A program made the position numbers and the translations under genes. Below are positions 25,213 through 31,179 of a stretch of DNA of 36,278 bases, in pieces (positions within the stretch are counted from its first letter, which is position 1; every line of letters starts with the position of its first letter). Under the pieces are notes generated by a model. That model searched no databases, was not told the origin of the DNA, and saw only the letters and a program-made list of their open reading frames with translations. Location: assembly GCA_003167155.1 (NCBI GenBank), contig PMTY01000041.1, positions 1 to 36,278 on the forward strand, given 5' to 3'. This DNA is from Candidatus Cybelea tumulisoli. GTDB lineage: Bacteria > Vulcanimicrobiota > Vulcanimicrobiia > Vulcanimicrobiales > Vulcanimicrobiaceae.

Positions 25213-26187
25213 TTATCCTCTTTTGCCATACCAGGAAATGACGACGTAACCGTTACCCGCGGGAGCGCCACCTTGCTGATCGGTGACGTGGGTCGCGCTC
25301 TTCTCGACGTAGGATGACCCCCCGCCGCCCCCGCCACCGTAGCCATCGAAGCCGGCCGCTCCACCACCGCCACCACCGTAGTAGCCACCGCCTCCACCGC
25401 CCCCACCCAGGATGTAGGGCTGCTCATTGCAGGAACTATTCCCACCTGTGCCGCCGACGCCGAGCACTCCAGAGGCACCGGTCGCCCCCGGGCCGCAACT
25501 GCCGGTACCCGCGGCACCGCCAAGCCCGCCGGCACCGCCAGCACTCTGCGAACCGCCGCTTCCTCCTCCGCCGCCTCCCTGTCCTGAGCCTGCCTGCCCA
25601 GCTGCACCAGTAGTACCGCCGCCAGCACCTCCAGACGCGCCGCCAGTCTGGCTCCAGTCTGATTCTCCGCCGCCGCCTCCAGCGACGAGGACGCGGTCGC
25701 TCAACGCAGCGCCTCGCTCGCGGACGTCTGAAGCCCCACCCCCGCCAGCGCCGAAGTTGTCGCACGAACTGCATCCGTAACTTCCATAACCTCCCGGGCC
25801 GCCGCCATTGAAGCCGCCTTTGTCGTTCTGGATGTTATAGAGCGTCGGGGTGCCCCCGACGTAGACTTCAAGCAACTCGCCAGGCTTGACGGGGATTGTC
25901 GCCTCCACGTAACTGCCTCTCCCGCCGATCCCCGGGGAGCCATATTGTTGCCAGTAGCCGCCTGTCGCCCCGTCTGCCTTGATCGTAATTGTCTTCTGGT
26001 CCCTAGGAACCTTAAAATACTCTACCTGCCCAGCGTAGGCGAAGATTCTCTGGCGCTCTTTTAGCTGCGGCGCGACGGTTGTTGCGCCGGGTGCACCGGT
26101 TGGTGGCTGCGATCCGCCGCATCCCGGCAGCATGGCGATCCCCGCGCAGAAACCTAAAGCGTGACGGCCCAAACGAAAATCAATCAT
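25213..26187 (-). CDS. Gly-rich lipoprotein
   Basis: This 324-residue protein starts at ATG 26187 after AGGAGCAGG. The lipoprotein signal is CAGIAMLPGCGGSQPPTGAP, with the lipid-bearing Cys in LPGC. After a linker the mature part begins FAYAGQVEYFKVPRDQKTIT and then follows the known bacterial Gly-rich protein pattern: GGFNGGGPGGYGSYG, GGGASDVRERGA, RVLVAGGGGGESDW, long GGAGG/GGGGG runs, and SSYVEKSATHV near the end. It is a surface or periplasmic structural or adhesive type protein; the function is not known. It is a paralogue of the protein ending at base 111. It lies between repeat locus C and a transposase relic, and shares a conserved upstream block with the lipoprotein at 28802. Confidence 0.88.
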   Translation of the reverse strand: MIDFRLGRHALGFCAGIAMLPGCGGSQPPTGAPGATTVAPQLKERQRIFAYAGQVEYFKVPRDQKTITIKADGATGGYWQQYGSPGIGGRGSYVEATIPVKPGELLEVYVGGTPTLYNIQNDKGGFNGGGPGGYGSYGCSSCDNFGAGGGGASDVRERGAALSDRVLVAGGGGGESDWSQTGGASGGAGGGTTGAAGQAGSGQGGGGGGSGGSQSAGGAGGLGGAAGTGSCGPGATGASGVLGVGGTGGNSSCNEQPYILGGGGGGGGYYGGGGGGAAGFDGYGGGGGGGSSYVEKSATHVTDQQGGAPAGNGYVVISWYGKRG

Positions 26188-26213
26188 CTGCCTGCTCCTA
26201 TCGGCCGCGCAAG

Positions 26214-26242
26214 GGTTCGACAGGGGCTAGGCGTTCCCCAGG
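26214..26242 (-). promoter_or_regulatory. conserved upstream block of the lipoprotein genes (copy 1)
   Basis: A 29-bp block 26 bp upstream of the Gly-rich lipoprotein start matches the block at 29283-29311 upstream of the other lipoprotein at 26 of 29 positions, in the same orientation and at a similar distance. It probably contains the promoter or a leader element inherited with this lipoprotein family. Confidence 0.5.
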
Positions 26243-26274
26243 CGACTAACTCGGAGCCCAGTGACGAAGCCGGG

Positions 26275-27169
26275 CTGGATCAACCGCTCGACCGGCTTTC
26301 AACGCCACCAAAGCAGCAGCGTGGCAGACCTAGAATCCCGCGAGGTGAAGCGATCTTCTCGGCCGTCCTGAAAGTCTATGGAACCGCTTCCGGCAGGCGC
26401 ACGGCGACCAACCTTCGAGAGCACGAGGCCAAAGGCTACCTTCGCCGAGCACCACACTACAACAGCATTTTTAAGACGCTGGAGGACCCGGCTTTAACGC
26501 CGATCCTGAAGCGTATGATTGAGGAGTCGGCTGCGCCGCTACGTGAGATTGAAACCGACTTTGCGGTTGATTCAACGGGTTTTTCAACCTCTACTTATGA
26601 GCGCTGGTTTAGCCATAAGTACGGACGCGAGGTGAAGTTTGCGCCATGGATCAAGGCCCACGTTAGGGTCGGCGTCAAGACAAACGTCGTCACGAGCATC
26701 GAGGTTACGACGATAAAAGGTGCAGATTGCCCGCAGCTCCCGCAACTGCTCGAAACGTCGCGAGAGCGATTTAATGTCAAGACGGTCGCCGCCGACAAGG
26801 CGTATATCAGCCACAAAAACCTCGACACTATCGACGCTGCTGGTGCGTTCCCGCTGATCCCGTTCAAAGAGCACCATAACCCAAAAGGCGCATGTTGGCG
26901 TGGTACGGGTGGCGGCAAAAATCCGAAGGCTAGCCGCGAATTATGGAAGCGAATGTACGACTACTACCATCAGAACAAGGAAGAGTTTTATAGCCACTAC
27001 CCTCAAGCGCTCGAACGTCGAAACGACGTTCTCGATGATCAAGGCGAAGTTCGGTAGCTACGTCCGCTCTCGGACGCTGACGGCTCAGATCAACGAGGTC
27101 CTGGCTAAGGTCCTCTGCCACAACCTGTGCTGCCTCGTTCAGGCGTCTTATGAGGGTCTAGCGGCGTAA
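26275..27169 (+). pseudogene. transposase relic, 5'-truncated and frameshifted
   Basis: It is related throughout to the intact transposase at 21790 but clearly diverged: RGRPRIPRGEAIFSAVLKVY, ETDFAVDSTGFSTSTYERWF (first Asp), VAADKAYISHKNLD (second Asp). The frame then breaks near 27003, within CTACCCTCAAG, where one extra base shifts it. The C-terminus continues in another frame with RSNVETTFSMIKAKFGSY and LAKVLCHNLCCLV, ending at TAA 27169. The first 120 or so residues, including the SWIM finger, are missing; similarity starts around 26275-26320. It is oriented opposite to the intact copy. Confidence 0.85.
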
Positions 27170-27242
27170 GGGCTTCGTCGCAGAGGGGTGGGGCCAGCCG
27201 ATGCGAAGCCCCACTTGTGCCGATTCTGGATCGCTCGGAACC

Positions 27243-27914
27243 ATGGTAGTTCCCGTACATTTACGGGCTACCCTAGGTTATCGATCCACGTCCACTCTCG
27301 CGGAGATTCAGCGTGAGGTCGAGGCATACGATTACAAACGGGCCTTCGACACAATCGCTATTCTGCCTAATGAGGTGGCGCTAGACAGCCCGACTGGCTC
27401 GCTCCGAATAAGCACCAAGTCGGCGTTTTTTTCTGCCGCTGGAGAATTTACGGACAGCCCGACTATCGCTGCGGCCTTCGATATTTTGGAGCGTGCGAAG
27501 GTAGGCCCGGTGGTTCACATCCGTCCCACCGTTTACTTCGCTGCTGAGGTGAAGGGCTGCGATCTTGCCGCGTTACTTCAGACCCACATCGAGATGCTTA
27601 GCTTCCCCGGCTTTGACATAGGGGCGCTCGGCCGGATCGCAGATACAGCCGTAGTCTTCAGTCTTGATGGTCCAGAAGAGATTGGCACTTTCAACGTGCA
27701 GTACGGACCGATGGGGCGTAACCAGTGGGGCGTGTTTGGGGGTCCAGAGGCGGAAGCTATCGAAGACTCGCTGCCCGCTGTCGCCTGGGGTGTAGGATTT
27801 TTCTACCCAGGGGCAAGCCCGCGTTTTCGGTTAACTATCACGGAGGCAAGGGAACGCCTACTTGGGATGGTGAACGATTGGCGCAACATGGCATCGAAGT
27901 TTATCGTACTTTAG
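27243..27914 (+). CDS. hypothetical soluble protein, accessory
   Basis: The protein has 223 residues from ATG 27243 (MVVPVHLRATLGY); an in-frame ATG at 27201 would add 14 residues and cannot be excluded. No signal peptide, membrane helix or known motif is visible. It looks like a mixed alpha/beta globular protein (FDTIAILPNEVAL, VVHIRPTVYFAAEV, TAVVFSLDGPEEIGTFNVQY, a C-terminal helix TEARERLLGMVNDWRNMA). It is 36 bp upstream of a small TM gene that overlaps a second one; the three lie in one direction between the transposase relic and repeat D and may act together. Function unknown. Confidence 0.65.
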   Translation: MVVPVHLRATLGYRSTSTLAEIQREVEAYDYKRAFDTIAILPNEVALDSPTGSLRISTKSAFFSAAGEFTDSPTIAAAFDILERAKVGPVVHIRPTVYFAAEVKGCDLAALLQTHIEMLSFPGFDIGALGRIADTAVVFSLDGPEEIGTFNVQYGPMGRNQWGVFGGPEAEAIEDSLPAVAWGVGFFYPGASPRFRLTITEARERLLGMVNDWRNMASKFIVL

Positions 27915-27950
27915 TTATAAGGATTACAAAAGGGAAATATAGAGGCAAGT

Positions 27951-28313
27951 ATGAGTAGTTCAGTCTGGACCGAGGGACTCGGTTCCTGGTGCCCTGAGCC
28001 AGAAAAGGAGCGCGTTATTGAGCGCCGCGAGCTTTTGCCGCGAGGCCGCACCTTGCCTATTCCCGTTGCTTACCAATTTGGGAGGCGTGCCGATGATGTA
28101 CTCAAGCTTCAGGTAGCCTCTGCGGGCTCACGGCTGGAAATCCTAGGGCTATGGCTGATGCAGTTGGCGGTGACGCTTGGATTTGTCGAAGCGCTTGTTC
28201 ATCGCCAGGTTGTTGCGCCTCGAATCCTCATCGGGCTCTTTATTGTTGGCGTTACATACTGGATCACGATTTTCGAAATGAGGCGCAAAGCCAGAGCTGA
28301 CCTTGGCATTTGA
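27951..28313 (+). CDS. small membrane protein, accessory trio, second gene
   Basis: This 120-residue protein starts at ATG 27951 after a GAGG at 27940-27943. The N-terminal half is charged and soluble (KERVIERRELLPRGRTLPIP); then follow two hydrophobic helices (LGLWLMQLAVTLGFVEALV and ILIGLFIVGVTYWITIF) and a basic C-terminus (EMRRKARADLGI). No family recognised. Its TGA overlaps a TTG that opens the next frame, suggesting coupled translation with the 28310 gene. Confidence 0.6.
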   Translation: MSSSVWTEGLGSWCPEPEKERVIERRELLPRGRTLPIPVAYQFGRRADDVLKLQVASAGSRLEILGLWLMQLAVTLGFVEALVHRQVVAPRILIGLFIVGVTYWITIFEMRRKARADLGI

Positions 28314-28612
28314 GCCAGTTTCGTGAGGTCTTTGAGGCAATCCGGACCGACCTCACGACAAGGTTCGGCGGGTTTAACCTCGTCGGAACCCTGGCGGGTC
28401 TGATATTTCTCTCGGGCGATACGATCTGGGACAGGGGTTACAATATCGTAGCGGGAGGCATGGACGGCTACTGGCACGACAAAATTCCCCTAGTGCCAAT
28501 CGCGCCACCGCCACCAAAGTGGGAAGACCTTTTAATCTTTCTAGCTATTTGGATTCCATGCGTTGCTATCAGCGCCCCTGAGTATCGCAGGGTAACCCGC
28601 CGTAAGCGCTAG
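28310..28612 (+). CDS. small membrane protein, accessory trio, third gene
   Basis: The 100-residue frame starts at TTG 28310, overlapping the previous stop (TTGA). It contains two hydrophobic segments (FNLVGTLAGLIFLSGDTIW and LLIFLAIWIPCVAISAP) separated by a Pro-rich loop (LVPIAPPPPKWED), and ends with a very basic tail (RRVTRRKR). The start codon is unusual and no Shine-Dalgarno is seen, so it depends on coupling to the upstream gene. No family recognised. Repeat locus D begins 55 bp after the stop. Confidence 0.55.
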   Translation: MSQFREVFEAIRTDLTTRFGGFNLVGTLAGLIFLSGDTIWDRGYNIVAGGMDGYWHDKIPLVPIAPPPPKWEDLLIFLAIWIPCVAISAPEYRRVTRRKR

Positions 28613-28667
28613 ACGACTTAGTAAATCTAGGAATTTACGGGCAGATTCTTGGGGAACTAACCAGCCG

Positions 28668-28791
28668 CTTTTATAGGCAAACGTCCGCCTTTATGGTCAA
28701 ACGCGATTAAAAGGGCAAAGCCCGAGCAGCGGGCTTTGCCTCAATAAGCGGGTTTGTCTCAAAAACCGGGCGGTTGCCTCATAAAGGCGTC
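28668..28791. repeat. repeat locus D: complete six-unit mosaic palindrome
   Basis: Three units of 20-nt period run rightward (CTTTTATAGGCAAACG at 28668, CTTTATGGTCAAACG at 28688, TTAAAAGGGCAAAGC at 28707). Three inverted ones mirror them (GGGCTTTGCCTCAATAAG at 28731, GGGTTTGTCTCAAAAACC at 28750, GGTTGCCTCATAAAGG at 28772). At the centre GGCAAAGCCCG (28714-28724) and CGGGCTTTGCC (28730-28740) are perfect 11-bp arms around AGCAG. It could extrude a cruciform of about 120 bp. It lies 10 bp after it from the stop of the lipoprotein gene on the minus strand and may also act as a terminator. Confidence 0.8.
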
Positions 28792-28801
28792 GAGGCGTTC
28801 C

Positions 28802-29254
28802 TCAGCTACAGGTTTTGTTTTGCTTGCCCGTCATGGTGAACGTCCCGCCGCCGGATATGTAGCCGTTCACACCGCTGACGATAAATGTGCCGGAGCCTTG
28901 CTTCGCGTTGACGGACCCTTGCAAGCTCATATAGACCGCCGGCGACGGGAGCCAAACCGCAGATGCGTATAACTCTTTTCCCGAGGTAAGGTACGTTCCG
29001 TTGAAGTTTTCACTTCCGCTGCTTGACCAACTTCCAGACGACTTAAACCGAATACAAAGAGAGGATCCGGGAAGACTATACCCGACGACGGTAGTGAATT
29101 TAGTCAGATAGTACCCGTTGAGCGATTGATGCTGAGAGCGCGTTGCGGGTTGAACCCCCGTACTCGGCGCACCCGTCATTGGCTGCGATCCGCCGCAAGC
29201 GGCAAGCATACCGATAGCCACGCAGGCTCCAAAAGCGCGACGGAAATCAAACAC
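28802..29254 (-). CDS. small lipoprotein, beta-rich, unknown
   Basis: The protein has 150 residues from GTG 29254, preceded by AAAGGAG; an upstream open extension lacks a signal. The signal peptide FGACVAIGMLAACGGSQPMTG ends in a lipobox (LAAC). The mature part is rich in Ser, Gly, Thr and Tyr with strand-like alternation (SLCIRFKSSGSWSSSGSENF, SGTFIVSGVNGYISGGGTFT) and ends NKTCS, with a possible disulphide between two cysteines. No family recognised. It shares its N-terminal style and a 29-bp upstream block with the Gly-rich lipoprotein at 25213, which suggests duplication of an export cassette. Confidence 0.75.
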   Translation of the reverse strand: MFDFRRAFGACVAIGMLAACGGSQPMTGAPSTGVQPATRSQHQSLNGYYLTKFTTVVGYSLPGSSLCIRFKSSGSWSSSGSENFNGTYLTSGKELYASAVWLPSPAVYMSLQGSVNAKQGSGTFIVSGVNGYISGGGTFTMTGKQNKTCS

Positions 29255-29282
29255 TTTACGATGCTCCTTTCGACCCAGTAAC

Positions 29283-29311
29283 GGTTCGACATGGGCTAGG
29301 CGTTCACCAGG
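29283..29311 (-). promoter_or_regulatory. conserved upstream block of the lipoprotein genes (copy 2)
   Basis: This block (read on the plus strand GGTTCGACATGGGCTAGGCG and on) is 26/29 identical to 26214-26242, at 28 bp from the start codon instead of 26. The region 29255-29487 holds nothing else recognised. Confidence 0.5.
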
Positions 29312-29487
29312 GCTGGGTCGTCCGCGAGTTTTTTGAAGCCTGCACGTTAGGCACAAAGATCGGGAGCAAACGTTCGTGGTCCCAAGGGGTAACGGGCTCG
29401 CGATCCGTTGGGCCCCGCCAAAGTAGCAGGGCAATGCGCTTGGCTAGCCAAATAAAGCCAGCCCTAAATTAAAAACTTGAGGCGGTT

Positions 29488-29673
29488 ATGTCCAGGATTG
29501 AAGCCTTCCACTCTCGCCGTGAAGCCCGTAAGTCGACCGATACGGGCGTGTTCCACAACAACAGCACTTGCCAATGTGGCCGCGACATCAAATTGAGCAG
29601 CGACGACCGGAACGGGACCGGCAACTATCGGCTCTGCCAGGATTGCGACGACAGAAACTCCCAAGGCAAGTAG
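29488..29673 (+). CDS. small Cys-containing protein, unknown
   Basis: The 61-residue protein starts at ATG 29488 after GAGGCGG. The N-terminal half is basic (SRIEAFHSRREARKS). The C-terminal half has STCQCGRDIKLSSDD and YRLCQDCDDRN, a CxC/CxxC arrangement that could bind one zinc ion. It is hydrophilic with no signal peptide. No family recognised. A hydrophobic frame on the opposite strand (29464-29676) has no ribosome site and is taken as its shadow. It is the last gene before the pilin locus. Confidence 0.55.
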   Translation: MSRIEAFHSRREARKSTDTGVFHNNSTCQCGRDIKLSSDDRNGTGNYRLCQDCDDRNSQGK

Positions 29674-29707
29674 CACTCAGACCGGCCAAGATAGTTGTCG
29701 CCGGCCA

Positions 29708-29865
29708 CTAATCTTTCGTTATAACGACTCCGCCGATGACCGGCCGGGATAGGCTGTCCTTTGGATCCTGGCTGTCGATCGTCACCCAAGTGAACGCCGT
29801 GAACTGATGATTCGATATTGATCTTCACTGTTTTGACGGTCGGCGGAGAGCCGCCCCAGGGCGCT
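29708..29865 (-). pseudogene. possible degraded coding segment
   Basis: On the minus strand one frame reads GGSPPTVKTVKINIESSVH and another, shifted, reads QFTAFTWVTIDSQDPKDSL followed by SRPVIGGVVITKD and a stop at 29708. Joined they look like one short protein with a frameshift. No start site or family is recognisable. The remainder of 29674-30059 holds only the hairpins listed separately. Confidence 0.2.
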
Positions 29866-30026
29866 TAAGCCTGGAAGCGCCAGCGCGTAGAGCGAACTAG
29901 TTGATTTTGTTGACGGGTTAACGCCAGTGTGTACGGTCTAAGGGATCAAGGGGTGGCCCGTCGGGTTATGGCCACCCCAAGGCGCTTTTAAGTTTGGAAC
30001 TGCTTGCCGGCCTTATCGGTAGGCCG
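29842..30026 (+). promoter_or_regulatory. structured upstream region of the pilin locus
   Basis: Several inverted repeats follow one another: GGCGG/CCGCC (29842-29855); two mutually exclusive pairings, CCAGG/CCTGG (29856-29874) and GGCGCTT/AAGCGCC (29860-29881); a perfect 9-bp stem GGGGTGGCC/GGCCACCCC (29950-29978); and CGGCCT/AGGCCG (30008-30026). A weak promoter, TTGACG (29910) and TACGGT (29932) with 16-bp spacing, would place the last two hairpins in the leader of the 28-residue peptide. No known riboswitch class was recognised. Confidence 0.4.
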
Positions 30027-30059
30027 TTCCTCTCTACGCTGCATCGGAGGGTGCCTTAG

Positions 30060-30146
30060 ATGATGAACTTGTTCGCTGTTCTCGGCGTGATAATGGTTCT
30101 CGCGCTAGTGCTGCTCAACGACTATCTCACCACGACGCCGCGATAA
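30060..30146 (+). CDS. 28-residue membrane mini-protein upstream of the pilin gene
   Basis: The frame starts at ATG 30060, 8 bp after GGAGGG (30046-30051), and ends at TAA 30146. The product (MMNLFAVLGVIMVLALVLLN, then DYLTTTPR) is one hydrophobic helix with a short polar tail. The strong ribosome site and the clean helix suggest a real gene rather than chance. It lies 136 bp upstream of the Flp pilin in the same direction. It might be a membrane chaperone or leader peptide for the pilin; no known family was recognised. Confidence 0.6.
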   Translation: MMNLFAVLGVIMVLALVLLNDYLTTTPR

Positions 30147-30189
30147 AATTCGGCTTTCTAAGAATTGATGCCTAAAGCCGAGAGCTGCG

Positions 30190-30240
30190 GGAGCCGATAG
30201 CAGTAGTGACGAGTAGCCGTTCAATTAGAAGGGCGGCTCC
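30190..30240 (+). promoter_or_regulatory. stem-loop in the pilin mRNA leader
   Basis: GGAGCCG (30190-30196) and CGGCTCC (30234-30240) are perfect 7-bp arms enclosing 37 bases, 42 bp before the pilin ATG. It may control or stabilise the abundant pilin message. Confidence 0.35.
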
Positions 30241-30282
30241 ATTTATCGCTGACCCTGCCGCCAATCATCTAAGGAGAAAGGA

Positions 30283-30456
30283 ATGCTCTCGACCGTCTGG
30301 ACTATGTTTCAAAACCTCCGCCGCGATGAAGACGGCGCGACCATGGTCGAATACGGCCTGCTCGTCGCCCTTATCGCAATGGTGGCCCTCGCCGGGATCT
30401 CGGTTCTCGGCATTAACCTGCAGACTCTCTACACGACCGTCGCCGGTTCGGTCTAA
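30283..30456 (+). CDS. flp: Flp/Fap-type (type IVb) pilin precursor
   Basis: This 57-residue protein starts at ATG 30283 after AAGGAG (30271-30276). The leader is short (MLSTVWTMFQNLRRDEDGA). The pilin core TMVEYGLLVALIAMVALAGI carries the type IVb hallmark Glu-Tyr five to six residues into the mature hydrophobic helix; prepilin peptidase (TadV/CpaA type) would cut after the Gly of EDGA. The C-terminus is short (TLYTTVAGSV). Such pilins are polymerised by the Tad secretion apparatus and mediate adhesion; no tad/cpa genes lie in this window, so the assembly genes must be elsewhere. A good terminator follows at 30622. Confidence 0.92.
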   Translation: MLSTVWTMFQNLRRDEDGATMVEYGLLVALIAMVALAGISVLGINLQTLYTTVAGSV

Positions 30457-30621
30457 GCCCTAGCGCGTAAACTCTAGCGTCCATCGCGCCGATACAGGTA
30501 GTAGCGGCAAGCAGCCTCGTTTAGCGCGGAGAATCTCTGCATCTCAACCCAGCACTTCGCCGTCTAGTCCGAATAGCGGTCAGCCAGGCTGAAGTTCGTC
30601 CCTTCTGCCCAACCCGCCGCG

Positions 30622-30651
30622 AAAAGGGCCGGTGTCAAGCCGGTCCTTTTT
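30622..30651 (+). terminator. rho-independent terminator after the pilin gene
   Basis: AAAAGGGCCGG (30622-30632) pairs with CCGGTCCTTTTT (30640-30651) with one G-U pair and a 7-base loop, ending in five Ts. It closes the pilin transcript 166 bp after the stop and insulates the next operon. The intervening 30457-30621 holds no gene that I can see. Confidence 0.8.
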
Positions 30652-30675
30652 GATTTCCTTGCGAAAGAGGACGGC

Positions 30676-31170
30676 GTGCCGGAAGTTCGACTCAAACGCA
30701 GTCTGCGGATTCCAGCCGACTTGGCCTCCCAGGCGCTCGGCGACCTGCTGCTGGCGATCGCAAAGCAGGAGGGGCCGTGGCGTGGTTTTGCGCTGCACGT
30801 GAGTTTTGGCAATTTGCATCTCCCCGATGTCGGTTACGTCGCGGTCCCGATCCACTTGACCGTCGAGAAGAACGCGAAGGAACCGCGCGCCTACGATATC
30901 GCGTTTACCGCCGCCAATCTTCCCGCCGCATTTCCCGGCTTTACCGGTACGATGAGGGTGCAGCCCGGCGAAATCGGGCAAAGCGAGCTTCACTTGTCGG
31001 GCGGCTACGAGCTGCCGCTGCAATTCTTCGGAAAGCTGCTCGACGGTGCGCTGATGCCCAACGTCGCGGCGCTCTCGCTCGAGAACTTCATCGACGAAAT
31101 CGCGGCAGCGTGCCAGGCGCGCGTCGACCAGCGCGAAGCCGACTTTGTCCGCTACCGTTTCTTACAGTAG
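30676..31170 (+). CDS. hypothetical protein, first gene of the FAD/cytochrome operon
   Basis: The protein has 164 residues from GTG 30676, with AAGAGGA seven bases upstream. It is soluble with alternating strand-like segments (FALHVSFGNLHLPDVGYVAV, RAYDIAFTAANLPAAFPGF, SELHLSGGYELPLQFFGKLL) and a C-terminal helix (LENFIDEIAAACQARVDQRE). The layout recalls a START/SRPBCC-type lipid- or ligand-binding fold, but no motif proves it. Nine bases separate it from the FAD enzyme gene, so the two are surely co-transcribed; a substrate-binding or carrier role is a guess. Confidence 0.75.
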   Translation: MPEVRLKRSLRIPADLASQALGDLLLAIAKQEGPWRGFALHVSFGNLHLPDVGYVAVPIHLTVEKNAKEPRAYDIAFTAANLPAAFPGFTGTMRVQPGEIGQSELHLSGGYELPLQFFGKLLDGALMPNVAALSLENFIDEIAAACQARVDQREADFVRYRFLQ

Positions 31171-31179
31171 GACGATGCG

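Noticed and set aside
25427-25780. Pro-rich plus-strand frame
   Set aside because: It is the complement of the Gly-rich lipoprotein; the lipoprotein has signal, ribosome site and a paralogue.
26990-27060. Programmed frameshift in the transposase relic
   Set aside because: The intact relative encodes the region in one frame, there is no slippery run, and the 5' part of the relic is missing, so decay explains it.
28668-28791. Evenly spaced 20-nt units as a CRISPR array
   Set aside because: Units are contiguous with no unique spacers, and half of them are inverted; no cas gene is nearby.
21121-28791. Integron cassette array with attC sites
   Set aside because: No GTTRRRY/RYYYAAC core sites and no integrase gene were found; the palindromes have a different layout.
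29283-29311. GGTTCGA motif as a tRNA T-arm
   Set aside because: No acceptor or anticodon stem can be built around it; the same block lies upstream of a second lipoprotein gene.
29464-29676. Hydrophobic minus-strand frame opposite the small Cys protein
   Set aside because: No ribosome site; the plus frame has GAGGCGG and a CxC/CxxC pattern.
30206-30463. Longer plus frame over the pilin gene
   Set aside because: Wrong frame: the pilin frame at 30283 has AAGGAG and the full type IVb signature.
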